A DNA stretch of 64,000 nt from Tenacibaculum sp. SZ-18 (GCF_002813915.1 NZ_CP019335.1:2711777-2775776), one strand, 5' to 3'. Counted from the first letter of the stretch, positions 8,869 through 18,786 are shown. Translations and numbers: made by a program. Notes: generated by a model not told the origin, from the letters alone.

Positions 8869-9429
8869 ATGAAATTCCAAACTAAAATATTACTGATTTT
8901 AACTACTGCTTTTCTATTAAGTTGTAATGGAAAACAAGATCAAACTGAAAAACGGATTGAGGGAATAGCGGAAATTAAAACTGACTCAATTGAAGAAGGA
9001 ACAGCTTCTCTAATAAAAGAATCAAAACCAGAAATCACTCGACCTTGTGATTTTAGAACTTTAAAAGAAATTGATTCCTTGATGCAACGTAATACAGAAC
9101 TTGATGCACAAGCATATCTTAAGTTCATTGTGAATATGAGAATTGACTGTGCGAACAACGTTGAATACAGTCAATGGAACAATGAACTGATTTTTAAGAT
9201 GCTTGAGAAAAACCCAAAAATGTTTATTGCATTTTTAAGTAGATTTTCAACAAAAACAAGAAGCAATGAAAAAACAGATTTCGTCCTTGAAGAGTTGGGA
9301 AATCCAATCCACGATGGAATTGTATTAAATAAAATTTTGAAACGATTAGACGAAACTGACACTGAAGATTCCAAATTAAAAGAATTAGTTTCCGAATCAA
9401 TAAATAAAGCGATTGAAAAAAACAAATAA
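8869..9429 (+). CDS. Lipoprotein of unknown function (cassette C6)
   Basis: 186 residues. The leader ends LLSCNGK, a lipobox, followed by a charged linker. The mature region (about 50-185) looks alpha-helical and repeat-like, with FRTLKEIDSLMQRN and WNNELIFKMLEKNPKMFIAFL. No family recognised. The ATG is 20 bases from the cassette start. Confidence 0.55.
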   Translation: MKFQTKILLILTTAFLLSCNGKQDQTEKRIEGIAEIKTDSIEEGTASLIKESKPEITRPCDFRTLKEIDSLMQRNTELDAQAYLKFIVNMRIDCANNVEYSQWNNELIFKMLEKNPKMFIAFLSRFSTKTRSNEKTDFVLEELGNPIHDGIVLNKILKRLDETDTEDSKLKELVSESINKAIEKNK

Positions 9430-9430
9430 C

Positions 9431-9506
9431 GTTGCACAACAATGGCTATAAAGCATAGCCCTAACCAACCAAACCGTTTCTACGCTTCATAGCCGGAACG
9501 TTAACT
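9431..9506 (+). other. attC site of cassette C6
   Basis: R'' GTTGCACAAC pairs with GTTGTGCAAC at 8849. Arms GGCTATAAAGC and GCTTCATAGCC; about 76 bp. Confidence 0.85.
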
Positions 9507-10098
9507 ATCATTGTCGAGAATTATGTGAAGTTCTCTTTTTGATAAATCAAAGTCAGTTGCAAAATTGTACTTTTCAACAATAATTCCAGCTTCGTCCTTT
9601 TTTTAGAGAACTAAACGTTTTATGGTTTGGATCATTTGCCAATCTCCTAATTTCTTGATTGTTGGTTCTTGTTTTGTGTTTGAAAAGTCTCTGGCTCGTT
9701 CAGATAACTTAGCTTACTGTTTACTTTTGAGTAGAACCTTATCGTATTTTTAGCCAATTCTCGCTGAACGTTCTGATCCGTTCTTTTTCTAAAAAAAGGC
9801 TTTTTACAAAACTTAAAATACGCAAACTAAATGCAAGTAAGCTTGTGACTATTTATCTTTTATTGGCTGACAATTGTGCTTGTTTGAAACCGTTTGGAGT
9901 TGCATTCTGTCTCGTTTGCTTTCAGTATAAAATTTTCTAAACGCTTTTAATTTTGGCTAGTGTTCTCCAACATTAGTTAACAGGGTGTATAAAAAATTGC
10001 TTCATTCTCTATAAATCAAAAATTATATTTACTTTTAAATCATGAAAATGAATGAAAAATTGCTACTAAAATCATCGCAACTTTTCATACACAATTAC
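9500..10098 (+). mobile_element. ORF-less repeat cassette N4
   Basis: 599 bp, R'' at 9974-9981. By eye identical to N9 (20358-20956), including loss of one G in GTAAGCTTG and the TTTGGAGTTGC variant. The minus-strand short frame starting next to attC is stopped here. Confidence 0.85.
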
Positions 10099-10133
10099 GT
10101 TGTATGTAATGTGAGCAACTAGCTCAAAAAAAA

Positions 10134-10502
10134 ATGAATAATAAATTAAAAAGTATGAAAAAATTATTTATTACTGTAAGTCTGATTTTAGCAATTGGAA
10201 TGAATTGCTATTCTCAAAATGAAGTTGAACCTGAAAATAAATTGACTTACTCTTGTGACCAAATAGTAAAACAGAATTTTGAAGAAGGAACAATTACTCT
10301 TACCGGAAATGTGAACCTGAAAACCAGTGTGTTTGAATTTGAGAATGCAGATAAAATCGTTCTAAGTAAAAAAACAAAAGAAATATTTGTGATAGGAGGT
10401 TATAAAGTTTATCTAAATGGTGGAACAATAACTCAAAAATCTACATCGGAAAAGAAATGGTTAAGATATAAAATTGGAGAAAGTGTAGCCTATGTAGAAT
10501 GA
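10134..10502 (+). CDS. Secreted OstA/LptA-like small protein (cassette C7)
   Basis: 122 residues with a signal peptide (start at 10134, or the internal ATG at 10155 giving MKKLFITVSL) cut after NCYSQ. The mature part (SCDQIVKQ, ITLTGNVNL, FENADKIVL) resembles one repeat of the OstA/LptA beta-jellyroll, which binds lipopolysaccharide in the periplasm. At about 100 mature residues it is short for that family. The whole cassette recurs at 63395 with one visible base difference. Confidence 0.55.
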   Translation: MNNKLKSMKKLFITVSLILAIGMNCYSQNEVEPENKLTYSCDQIVKQNFEEGTITLTGNVNLKTSVFEFENADKIVLSKKTKEIFVIGGYKVYLNGGTITQKSTSEKKWLRYKIGESVAYVE

Positions 10503-10509
10503 AAAACTA

Positions 10510-10643
10510 CATACAACAATGTATAACCGCAATTACGGCGGATTCGACTAGGTCCGAATCCACTCGGAATTACAAATGTTAGTGCTTAACCGAAAAACAG
10601 TAACTTTAAACCCGTAACTGACGGTTATACGATACCGTTAGGT
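10510..10643 (+). other. attC site of cassette C7
   Basis: R'' CATACAAC pairs with GTTGTATG at 10099. Type 1 palindrome, about 134 bp. Confidence 0.85.
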
Positions 10644-10658
10644 GTAATAAAAACTCAT

Positions 10659-11138
10659 ATGAAAAAAGGAACTTTTACAGCATTAATAATCGGACTTATA
10701 TTAATTAGTTGCGGAACAAAAAAAGTTGATAAGTTTACTTATAACTTTCAATATTACAACTATGATAATTTTCAAGTTGAAAACAAAGGGGAAACGGATT
10801 TAAAGAATATTATATCAGAATTCCGAAATTTTCCTTGGAAAGAACAAACAAGTAAATTCAATAATCCAGAGACCAAATCAAACCCTACAATCGGAATTAA
10901 GGACAATCTAAATGACTATGATTTTGGAATTTTTACCTATCCCAAAAATGACCAAGTTGTCTACGTAATCTATCATTCATACAAAGTGAACGGAGAATGG
11001 GAAGAAAGTTTTAGAGAAGGGTTTAGCGAAGAATCAATTGAAAAAGGACTCAAACTTTTCTTTGAAAGAAAACATAAAGAGTTACCGATATTTTTAGAAA
11101 AGAATTCAGCGAAAGAATTCGGAATTCCATTGAATTAA
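10659..11138 (+). CDS. Lipoprotein of unknown function (cassette C8)
   Basis: 159 residues. The leader ends LISCGTK, a lipobox. The mature part is beta-rich (FTYNFQYYNY) with an aromatic C-terminal half (FGIFTYPKNDQVVYVIYHSY) and a helical tail. No family recognised. The ATG is 22 bases after the cassette start. Confidence 0.55.
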   Translation: MKKGTFTALIIGLILISCGTKKVDKFTYNFQYYNYDNFQVENKGETDLKNIISEFRNFPWKEQTSKFNNPETKSNPTIGIKDNLNDYDFGIFTYPKNDQVVYVIYHSYKVNGEWEESFREGFSEESIEKGLKLFFERKHKELPIFLEKNSAKEFGIPLN

Positions 11139-11144
11139 TAAACT

Positions 11145-11334
11145 ACACCTAACAACGGTTATAAGTAATGCGGGACTAGTTTCTAAAACATTACTTTCTG
11201 GTTCTTTTTCCGCTCGCAATTTGTATCTTTAATCAAGAAAATAATAAACATAAAAATGGCTCGCTTAAGTTAGTGCTCGATTGAAACAAAAGAGCTGTCA
11301 AAACCCGCACTACTCATAACCGGAGCCGTTAACT
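11145..11334 (+). other. attC site of cassette C8
   Basis: R'' ACACCTAAC pairs with GTTAGGTGT at 10637. Arms GGTTATAAGTA and TACTCATAACC; about 190 bp. Confidence 0.75.
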
Positions 11335-11926
11335 ATCATTGTCGAGAATTATATGAAGTTCTCTTTTTGATAAATCAAAGTCAGTTTCAAAATTGTACTT
11401 TTCAACAATAATTCCAGCTTCGTCCTTTTTTTAGAGAACTAAACGTTTTATGGTTTGGCTCATTTGCCAATCTCATTGTTTCTTGATTGTCGGTTCTTGT
11501 TTTGTGTTTGAAAAGTCTTTGGCTCGTTCCGATAACTTAGCTTACTGTTTACTTTTGAGTAGAACCTCATCGTATTTTTAGCCAATTCTCGCTGAACGTT
11601 CTGATCCGTTCTTTTTCTAAAAAAAGGCTTTATATAAAACTTAAAATACGCAAACTAAATGCAAGTAAGGCTTGTAACTATTTATCTTTTATTGGCTGAC
11701 AATTGTTCTTGTTTGAAAACCTTTAGTTTTGCATTCTGTATCGTTTGCTTTCAGTGTAAAATTTTCTAACCGCTTTGAATTTTGGCTAGTGTTCTCCAAC
11801 ATTAGTTAACAGCGTGTATAAAAAATTGCTTCTTTATCTATAAATCAAAAATTATATTTACTTTTAAATCATGAAATTGAATGAAAAATTGCTACTAAAA
11901 TCATCGCAACTTTTCATACACAAAAC
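11328..11926 (+). mobile_element. ORF-less repeat cassette N5
   Basis: 599 bp, R'' at 11803-11810. The 3' arm ends CAAAACGTT rather than the usual CAATTACGTT. Carries the CTCATTGTTTC variant. Confidence 0.85.
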
Positions 11927-11952
11927 GTTGTGCGTAAGTTGAGAAAAACGCT

Positions 11953-12330
11953 ATGAATTGGAAATGGATTTTTGAAAAAGGAATGTTTTGGATTTTAATC
12001 CTGACATTTTTCATGGGTAATTATTTCAGTGGACAAGAAATAATAGGAGAGAATAAAACTGTTGGCTGGACATTTGACCAATCAAATCAATGGATTATTA
12101 ACGGTTTGATAGTTTTTGGTTCGTGGTTGATTTTTTTTATCGGTTACGGAATTGTAGCACTAATGCGAAAAAAAACTGACTTAAATTTATCAATTGCTCA
12201 TTTAGCGATTTTTATCTTGACTTTAATAATTGGAATCGTAAACGACTTATTTGGAACTAGAGTTTTAATAATTAGCTTGATTTCAATTCTTGTGTTTGGA
12301 TTAAATATTTATCGGACTTTTAAAAAATAA
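11953..12330 (+). CDS. Small integral membrane protein (cassette C9)
   Basis: 125 residues with about four hydrophobic helices (near residues 8-25, 50-70, 82-98 and 103-120). Short loops hold most of the charges. No family recognised. Inner-membrane location is inferred from composition only. Confidence 0.55.
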   Translation: MNWKWIFEKGMFWILILTFFMGNYFSGQEIIGENKTVGWTFDQSNQWIINGLIVFGSWLIFFIGYGIVALMRKKTDLNLSIAHLAIFILTLIIGIVNDLFGTRVLIISLISILVFGLNIYRTFKK

Positions 12331-12361
12331 AAAGCAGAAGACAATAGCGGAATGAAAAACC

Positions 12362-12497
12362 TACGCACAACAATGTATAACCGCAATTACGGCGGATTCG
12401 ACTACGTCCGAATCCACTCGGAATTGCTAACGTCTGTGCCAAGCCGAAAATTAACGCATATTAACCCGTAACTGACGGTTATACGAACCCGTTGTAG
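12362..12497 (+). other. attC site of cassette C9
   Basis: R'' TACGCACAAC pairs with GTTGTGCGTA at 11927. Type 1 palindrome, about 136 bp. Confidence 0.85.
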
Positions 12498-12514
12498 CCA
12501 ATTAGAGAATAATA

Positions 12515-12784
12515 ATGAATAAAGTCAAAATTGATAATGGATTTTATAACCAAGGACAGGAAGGACTCTTATTGACAGGAATTCTTCTTAGTGGAAAAGT
12601 TCAAAAAAATGACATTCTAATTTTGAATGATATTGATAGAATACCCATAATTGAGGTTGAGTTTGATGAAAATACTTTCCCAGGAACTATACATGTTAGG
12701 CTAATGGTTTCAAGGGATCATGATATAATATGGCATAAATTATATGGAAAAGAATATAAAATTGATTCCACTAAAAGACATTGA
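12515..12784 (+). CDS. Small EF-Tu domain II-like beta-barrel protein (C10, gene 1)
   Basis: 89 residues. GLLLTGILLSGKVQKNDILIL followed by IIEVEFDENTFPGTIHVRLMV follows the strand order of translation-factor domain II, but without a GTPase domain. The match is by pattern only. Its last 41 bases overlap the start of the next gene in another frame, so the two are probably translationally coupled. Confidence 0.5.
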   Translation: MNKVKIDNGFYNQGQEGLLLTGILLSGKVQKNDILILNDIDRIPIIEVEFDENTFPGTIHVRLMVSRDHDIIWHKLYGKEYKIDSTKRH

Positions 12785-13055
12785 AGACCAAATAGAATTT
12801 TGGAAAGGAACTCGTTTTCGTCAATATGGAATAGGCCTCAATGTAGCCGATAAAAAGGATGATTTTTATGAGTACATGTTAGCTGAAATTCCTGGTGAAA
12901 GAGGCTTTATGTTGTTGACTTGTGTTGAAGGATATAAATCTGGTAGTGCTTTGGCTTTAGTAAAAACATCAGAAAATCAGACTAATTTTACAGTAAAAGG
13001 AGAAGCTATTAAGTACTCCATGGGAACAGAAAACACATTTTTAAAAAAAGAATAA
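12744..13055 (+). CDS. Hypothetical protein (C10, gene 2)
   Basis: 103 residues beginning inside the preceding gene (ATG at 12744; other starts are possible). The centre (GERGFMLLTCVEGYKSGSALALVK) and the ending (KGEAIKYSMGTENTFL) look like a small beta-rich fold of the immunity-protein type. That is inference from size and context. Shares its cassette with the EF-Tu-II-like gene. Confidence 0.5.
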   Translation: MEKNIKLIPLKDIEDQIEFWKGTRFRQYGIGLNVADKKDDFYEYMLAEIPGERGFMLLTCVEGYKSGSALALVKTSENQTNFTVKGEAIKYSMGTENTFLKKE

Positions 13056-13060
13056 AAACA

Positions 13061-13114
13061 GGCTACAACAAAACCTAAACTGCATTAAAACGCAGCTTAG
13101 CCAAAACGTTAACT
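13061..13114 (+). other. attC site of cassette C10
   Basis: Short 'type 2' site, 54 bp. R'' GGCTACAAC pairs with GTTGTAGCC at 12491. Stem CTAAACTGC / GCAGCTTAG around an ATTAAAAC loop. Confidence 0.9.
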
Positions 13115-13708
13115 ATCATTGTCGAGAATTATGTGAAGTTCTCTTTTTGATAAATCAAAGTCAGTTGCAAAATTGTACTTTTCAACAATAATTCCAGCTT
13201 TGTCCTTTTTTTAGAGAACTAAACGTTTGATGATTTGGCTCATTTGCCATTCTCATTATTTCTTGATTGTCGGTTCTTGTTTTGTGTTTGAAAAGTCTTT
13301 GGCTCGTTCAGATAACTAAGCTTACTTTTTACTTTTGAGTAGAACCTCATCGTATTTTTAGCCAATTCTCGCTGAACGTTCTGATCCGTTCTTTTTCTAA
13401 AAAAAGGCTTTATATAAATCTTAAAATACGCAAACTAAATGCAAGTAAGGCTTTTGACTATTTATCCTTTATTGGCTGACAATTGTTCTTGTTTGAAAAC
13501 GTTTAGTTTTGCATTCTGTCTCGTTTGCTTTCAGTGTAAAATTTTCTAAACGCTTTGAATTTTGGCTAGTGTTCTCCAACATTAGTTAACAGCGTGTATA
13601 AAAAATTGCTTCTTTCTCTATAAATCAAAAATTATATTTACTTTTAAATCATGTAAACGAATGAAAAATTGCTACTAAAAATCATCGCAACTTTTCATAC
13701 ACAATTAC
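13108..13708 (+). mobile_element. ORF-less repeat cassette N6
   Basis: 601 bp, R'' at 13583-13590. A GATAACTAAGC change breaks the 43-codon plus-strand frame that is open in most other copies, which argues against that frame being a gene. Confidence 0.85.
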
Positions 13709-13728
13709 GTTGTGGTGCATAATGTAAA

Positions 13729-14652
13729 ATGAAAACTCTACTAATCATATTGGCAGTAATTGGCGGAATAATCGGACTGATTTTTCTGGGACTTGTCATT
13801 GCCACAAATAGAAGAAGACCAAAATTCAATAACAAAGGATTTACTTTACTAGAAAAGAATCTCTTAACAGAGCTTTTTGACCTCTTTGAACCAGATTTGT
13901 CTAACAAGCTTAAAAAACAAGTTGAATATTTCGAACCCAAACGAAAATGGAGACAGTATTGGGAAAAGAGTATGTCGGTGGAACTTTATGGAGACAATAC
14001 CAATCCTCTATCGGACGAATTGCGATATAATAGAAGAGATGAGAGCAAACTTGCTACGATTCGATTTAAGGTCAATAACGAAAAGTATTCAGTCGAATTT
14101 GACAACTACGATGGTCGACTTTGGGGCTGGAAAATAAGACCTAATCCAAAGTCAATAATGAAATTTAATTCATTTGAATTAACGAGCAAGAAAATCAATA
14201 CTGACCCAGACTCTTTCGCCCAACCATCTTTCAAAAAGGAAAAAGTAAAAGAAGTCCCGACCTTTACTGGTTGGATTTCCAAACTGACTGAGTTTGATAA
14301 TGTCAAGGAGTCATGGCATCCAATCGGCTCGGAATTTCTCGGAAATTACACGAGACTTATTGACTCAAAACTTCCAGACGGATATGTTGAATTAATCACG
14401 CAAACCGAAGGACTAGATTTTAAGCAATTCAGAATATTGGGAGTTTCAGAAATCTATACAACTGGACTTGATGATGGTAACTACTACCATCTAGCAGAAT
14501 TTGACGATGGAATTATTGCGATTAAAGAAGGCGAGCAAACAGGCAAATTATATTACTGCCATTATTCTGGATTGACAGATGAGTTGAGTTCCGATTTTGG
14601 AAAAGAACTAATTGAAAAAATAAAAAATACGACACCACAACACGGTGTATAG
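13729..14652 (+). CDS. Membrane-anchored SMI1/KNR4-like protein (cassette C11)
   Basis: 307 residues. One N-terminal helix (residues 2-26) anchors the protein. The middle has an EFDNYDGRLWGWK core, and residues about 215-300 (LPDGYVELITQTEGLD, IYTTGLDDGNYYHLAEFDDGIIAI) follow the SMI1/KNR4 (SUKH) pattern. SUKH proteins are often immunity proteins against polymorphic toxins. The stop codon lies inside the attC, whose R'' and left arm encode the last residues TPQHGV. Confidence 0.55.
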   Translation: MKTLLIILAVIGGIIGLIFLGLVIATNRRRPKFNNKGFTLLEKNLLTELFDLFEPDLSNKLKKQVEYFEPKRKWRQYWEKSMSVELYGDNTNPLSDELRYNRRDESKLATIRFKVNNEKYSVEFDNYDGRLWGWKIRPNPKSIMKFNSFELTSKKINTDPDSFAQPSFKKEKVKEVPTFTGWISKLTEFDNVKESWHPIGSEFLGNYTRLIDSKLPDGYVELITQTEGLDFKQFRILGVSEIYTTGLDDGNYYHLAEFDDGIIAIKEGEQTGKLYYCHYSGLTDELSSDFGKELIEKIKNTTPQHGV

Positions 14653-14694
14653 TGCATACCCTGCGGGATACGCACCATACACGGAACGTTGGGT
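14632..14694 (+). other. attC site of cassette C11
   Basis: Compact 63-bp site overlapping the gene end. R'' CACCACAAC pairs with GTTGTGGTG at 13709; arms GGTGTATAGTGC and GCACCATACAC. Confidence 0.8.
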
Positions 14695-14700
14695 ACAATT

Positions 14701-15258
14701 ATGAAAAAAATACTATTGACCTTTTTTATATTATCTTATTCTATAATTTCGAGTGGACAATCTAAAATCAAAGGACAACTTTTTGATGAATATGGTAATG
14801 CTGCGTGGGCTGAAATATTTATAAACGGAGAACCCACCGAATGGATGAGCTATAATGGAATAATTAATCTAGTTTGTACTGAAAACGGAATTAACGAAAT
14901 TACATTTAAATATTTTGGACATTATATAACAAAAATAAAAGTTGAATGTAATGACGACATTGTTGATTTAGGAGAAATTTATTTAATAAGTGGAAACTTT
15001 TGGTTAGATGGTCCAAAAAATGGTTTTATATCAGACAATTATAAAAATGGGAAAGTAAAATATAAAATAAACATTAAAAGGTGGAAACCTCACGGAGATT
15101 CAAAGTTTTATAACTCTAAAGGAGAACTAACTCAAAGACTAATTTATAAAAAAGGGAAACTTTTAAAAATTTATATTAGAGAAAATGGAAAGCTTAATGA
15201 GCTGAAATTTGAAATAACAAAAAAAGGTGAAATATTAACTGTACCCAACAAAGTATAA
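14701..15258 (+). CDS. Secreted protein with a CarboxypepD_reg-like domain and MORN-like tail (cassette C12)
   Basis: 185 residues from the ATG at 14701, 13 bases from the crossover point. A signal peptide ends IISSGQS. Next comes a beta-sandwich opening KIKGQLFDEYGNAAWAEIFI, as in carboxypeptidase-regulatory-like domains. The C-terminal half has MORN/YwqK-type strands (YKNGKVKYKINI, HGDSKFYNSKGEL). The last five residues (VPNKV) are encoded within the attC. Confidence 0.55.
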   Translation: MKKILLTFFILSYSIISSGQSKIKGQLFDEYGNAAWAEIFINGEPTEWMSYNGIINLVCTENGINEITFKYFGHYITKIKVECNDDIVDLGEIYLISGNFWLDGPKNGFISDNYKNGKVKYKINIKRWKPHGDSKFYNSKGELTQRLIYKKGKLLKIYIRENGKLNELKFEITKKGEILTVPNKV

Positions 15259-15375
15259 ATTTTATTGCTGTTTTTAGTCTACTTGCGAAAGTCCTAGCGA
15301 ACTTTCTAATTAGTAATAATTTACTTACTTTTAAAGTGAAAACAACGCAACAAACTTTATACAGAGCCGTTAACT
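15241..15375 (+). other. attC site of cassette C12
   Basis: R'' GTACCCAAC pairs with GTTGGGTAC at 14688 and overlaps the gene end. Arms AAGTATAAA and TTTATACAG; about 135 bp. Confidence 0.75.
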
Positions 15376-15969
15376 ATCATTGTCGAGAATTATGTGAAGT
15401 TCTCTTTTTGATAAATCAAAGTCAGTTTCAAAATTGTACTTTTCAACAGTAATTCCAGCTTTGTCCTTTTTTTAAAGAACTAAACGTTTTATGGTTTGGA
15501 TCATTTACCAATCTCCTAATTTCGTGATTGTCGGTTCTTGTTTTGTGTTTGAAAAGTCTCTGGCTCGTTCTGATAACTTAGCTTACTTTTTACTTTTGAG
15601 TAGAACCTTATCGTATTTTTAGCTAATTCTCGCTGAACGTTCTGATCCGTTCTTTTTCTAAAAAAAGGCTTTTTACAAATCTTAAAATACGCAAACTAAA
15701 TGCAAGTAAGGCTTGTGACTATTTATCTTTTATTGGCTGACAATTGTGCTTGTTTGTAAACCTTTAGATTTGCATTCTGTCTCGTTTGCTTTCAGTGTGA
15801 AATTTTCTAAAGGCTTTGAATTTTGGCTAGTGTCCTCCAACATTAGTTAACAGCGTGTATAAAAAATTGCTTCTTTCTCTATAAATCAAAAATTATATTT
15901 ACTTTTAAATCATGAAAAACGAATGAAAAATTGCTGCTAAAATCATCGCAACTTTTCATACACAATTAC
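15369..15969 (+). mobile_element. ORF-less repeat cassette N7
   Basis: 601 bp, R'' at 15844-15851. Distinctive changes are TTTTTTTAAAGAAC and GTGTCCTCC. Confidence 0.85.
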
Positions 15970-15999
15970 GTTGGCAGTAAGTCTTAAAAATGGCTCCAC

Positions 16000-16593
16000 A
16001 TGAAGAAAAAACACCTCATTATTATATTAATCTATTTTATTTCGAGTTCTTTTCAAACAAAGAAATTTATTGATAACTATGATTCAAAACTAAAGATAAC
16101 ACTTAACTACATTTTGACTACAATAGTTAATTCTGACTTAAAAAAACTCCCCTATAAAGTAGATAAGAATAATTTGACGTTGTATGTTAATCTTAGGAAA
16201 GAAAAAGACTTATTTAGAAATTCTAATTTGACTTTCGACATACAATTGTGGAGGGAAAACAATTTTGATGTTAAAACAAATTATGAGTTTAATGGGATAA
16301 AAATCTACTTCGGAAATACAAAACGGAAATTTATAAAAATGTTTAAAATTACTTCTTATTTAGAAAACCACAATAAAACAGAAAAAGAAGAATTTAAAAC
16401 TATTGATAATAATAAACCGAAAAAAGAAAAAAATGAAATTCAATTAATTACAGAAAATCCAATTAGAGACCCTTTGACTGAAACTAATATTTACTTTAAT
16501 CATAATTTAGAAATAACATATATTGACAGAGAACAGTTTATACCAATATTAAAGAAAGAAATATCATTTGATAGCGATTATTATGATGAATAA
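16000..16593 (+). CDS. Secreted protein of unknown function (cassette C13)
   Basis: 197 residues with an N-terminal signal-like helix (MKKKHLIIILIYFISSSF). The rest is basic and Asn/Lys-rich, with an LWRENNFDVKTNYEF segment and an acidic tail (DSDYYDE). No family recognised. Confidence 0.5.
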   Translation: MKKKHLIIILIYFISSSFQTKKFIDNYDSKLKITLNYILTTIVNSDLKKLPYKVDKNNLTLYVNLRKEKDLFRNSNLTFDIQLWRENNFDVKTNYEFNGIKIYFGNTKRKFIKMFKITSYLENHNKTEKEEFKTIDNNKPKKEKNEIQLITENPIRDPLTETNIYFNHNLEITYIDREQFIPILKKEISFDSDYYDE

Positions 16594-16600
16594 ACAACCT

Positions 16601-16732
16601 ACTGCCAACAAAATGTATAATTAATTGCTAGGTTCACTGTACTTTAAAAAGTATTCCCTGAAACAAAAACCAATAATTTTTATTTACATTTGGTAAAAAA
16701 AATCGCAACTAATCATACACAAAACGTTACCC
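16601..16732 (+). other. attC site of cassette C13
   Basis: R'' ACTGCCAAC pairs with GTTGGCAGT at 15970. Arms ATGTATAATTAATTGC and GCAACTAATCATACAC; about 132 bp. Confidence 0.8.
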
Positions 16733-16740
16733 AACATTAG

Positions 16741-17034
16741 ATGAAACTAATTGAACTTATAACGAACATTGATGAAATAGACGAGGAAGCCGTTCTTTAT
16801 GTAAAAAGAATTGATGGTGATTTTTCGCGAGAATCAGAAGTGGTAATACTAAATTTAACGGAAGAAGAATTAGAATGGAAAACTTTTGAAATAACAGAAA
16901 AGAAATGCCCAGGTTTCGAATATTTTATGGAAGCTTTCCTGATTAAAGAATTTATGGAAGATGTATCATCACAATATCCCAGTCTTGAAAAAAAATGCGA
17001 CAGATTGATCCATTATGTAGAATTTGATGCTTAA
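16741..17034 (+). CDS. Small acidic protein, DUF7716-like (C14, gene 1)
   Basis: 97 residues, soluble. LIELITNIDEIDEEAVLYVKR, then GFEYFMEAFLIKEFMEDV, resembles the small DUF7716 proteins that often sit beside toxin or immunity genes. Weak, memory-based match. ATG 15 bases after the crossover; 10 bases before the DUF2199 gene. Confidence 0.45.
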   Translation: MKLIELITNIDEIDEEAVLYVKRIDGDFSRESEVVILNLTEEELEWKTFEITEKKCPGFEYFMEAFLIKEFMEDVSSQYPSLEKKCDRLIHYVEFDA

Positions 17035-17044
17035 CCAATTATAA

Positions 17045-17581
17045 ATGTTCTGGAAAAAGAAGAAAAATAAGTCGACTAAATTTAATTGTTCTGAATGTGG
17101 CAACGTGCATTCTGACTGGCCAGCATTAGCTTTTAAATCGCCAGCAAATTATGATTTCCTTTCTGACCAAGAAAAGTGTGAACTTGGTAAATTAGACTCT
17201 GACTTTTGCGAAATTCATTATGAAGACCAAATTGATCGATTTATAAGAGTAACACTGACTCAAAAAGTGAATGATACTTGTGAAAACTTGGATTATGGAC
17301 TTTGGGTTTCGTTAAGCGAGAAAAGCTATTCAGATTATAAAGCAAATTTTAACAATGAAAATCACGAAACTGGATATTTTGGTTGGCTTTGTAGCAATAT
17401 TCCAGAATACGGAGATACTATGTCAATTCCTTGTGATGTAATAACAAAAAGTGGAAATGACAGACCTGAAATTTTTCCTCATGAAGATTTTGACCATCCA
17501 TTTGTTCGTGATTATTATGATGGAATTTTAAAATCAGAAGCGGAAAATAGAATAAACGAAATGATAAAAAACGTTGGGTAA
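17045..17581 (+). CDS. DUF2199 domain protein (C14, gene 2)
   Basis: 178 residues. It opens FNCSECGNVHSDWPALAFKSP, a CxxC ribbon typical of DUF2199, and keeps later family landmarks: DSDFCEI, LDYGLWVSLSEKSY, YFGWLCSNIPEYG and FPHEDFDHPF. Function of the family is unknown. Its stop codon overlaps the R'' box of the attC. Transcribed with the preceding 97-residue gene. Confidence 0.8.
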   Translation: MFWKKKKNKSTKFNCSECGNVHSDWPALAFKSPANYDFLSDQEKCELGKLDSDFCEIHYEDQIDRFIRVTLTQKVNDTCENLDYGLWVSLSEKSYSDYKANFNNENHETGYFGWLCSNIPEYGDTMSIPCDVITKSGNDRPEIFPHEDFDHPFVRDYYDGILKSEAENRINEMIKNVG

Positions 17582-17628
17582 CAAGGTGTAAAAATGCATT
17601 AAAACACATTTTACACTAAACGTTAACT
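17573..17628 (+). other. attC site of cassette C14
   Basis: Short 'type 6' site of 56 bp. R'' GTTGGGTAAC pairs with GTTACCCAAC at 16726; arms GTGTAAAAATGC and CATTTTACAC. Confidence 0.85.
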
Positions 17629-18221
17629 ATCATTGTCGAGAATTATGTGAAGTTCTCTTTTAGATAAATCAAAGTCAGTTGCACAATTTTGCTTTTCAAG
17701 AGTAATTCCAGCTTCGTCCTTTTTTTAGAGAACTAAACGTTTTATGGCTTGGATCATTTGCCAATCTCCTAATTTCTTGATTGTCGGTTCTTGTTTTGTG
17801 TTTGCAAAGTCTCTGGCTCGTTCCGATAACTTAGCTTACTTTTTACTTTTAAGTCGAACCTCATCGTCTTTTTAGCCAATTCTCGCTGAACGTTCTGATC
17901 CGTTCTTTTTCTAAAAAAAGGCTTTTTACAAATCTTAAAATACGCAAACTAAATGCAAGTAAGGCTTGTGACTATTTATCTTTTATTAGCTGACAATTGT
18001 TCTTGTTTATAAACATCTAGATTTGCATTCTGTCTCGTTTGCTTTCAGTGTAAAATTTTCTAAACGCTTTGAATTTTGGCTAGTGTTCTCCAACATTAGT
18101 TAACAGTGTGTATAAAAAATTGCTGCATTCTCTATAAATCAAAAATTATATTTACTTTTAAATCATGAAAATGAATGAAAAATTGCTGCTAAAATCATCG
18201 CAACTTTTCATACACAATTAC
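17622..18221 (+). mobile_element. ORF-less repeat cassette N8
   Basis: 600 bp, R'' at 18097-18104. It has CTTTTAGATAAATC after the first hairpin and CAGTGTG in the attC left arm. Confidence 0.85.
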
Positions 18222-18249
18222 GTTGTGCTTAATACCTAAAAAAATAATT

Positions 18250-18786
18250 ATGAAAAAGATTACTTTCATTCTGATTTCACTTATAACTCTAACAAATTGC
18301 GGAGTTAAAAAGAAAATTATGTTAGAACAAAAAAATGAAAATTTTAAGGAATCAACACATTACAATGTAATACTACCCGAAAATTGGAAGCCTATTCTTG
18401 ATTCTCACGACTTATTGGGTTATTCCCCTAAAAACCTAAAAGACATTAATAAAAACATAGTACGAATTTACGAGTTAAAATTAACTGGTAATAAAGAGAG
18501 CTCTCTCAACAACTTTGTTCAAGAGGACGTTGAAAGGTTGAATAATATAGTAAAAATTGACTCTCAAAAACTCTCAAAAGAAAGCACAAAATATGGAGAA
18601 ACTTATAGGTTTGAATACGAACATAATTGGAATTTTAAACATTATAAAAAAACATTTTTTTATTTCAAGCATAGTGATTTTATATATAAATTCAGTTACT
18701 CATCTGAGATTAAGTACTATAAAAATTATGAGAATGATGCTATTTTTATATTCAATAATTTAGAATTTAAGAAAAAACAAAAATAA
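18250..18786 (+). CDS. Lipoprotein of unknown function (cassette C15)
   Basis: 178 residues from the ATG at 18250. The leader ends LTNCGVK, a lipobox. The mature part starts with a strand-rich module (YNVILPENWKPILDSHDLLGYSP) and ends with FEYEHNWNFKHYKKTFFYFKHSDFIYKF, a topology like small PsbP-type lipoproteins. The comparison is by shape only. Confidence 0.5.
   Translation: MKKITFILISLITLTNCGVKKKIMLEQKNENFKESTHYNVILPENWKPILDSHDLLGYSPKNLKDINKNIVRIYELKLTGNKESSLNNFVQEDVERLNNIVKIDSQKLSKESTKYGETYRFEYEHNWNFKHYKKTFFYFKHSDFIYKFSYSSEIKYYKNYENDAIFIFNNLEFKKKQK

Noticed and set aside
13695..13940. Minus-strand 81-codon frame and the plus-strand frame 13877-14137
   Set aside because: Both overlap the long SMI1-like gene in other frames and look like shadows.
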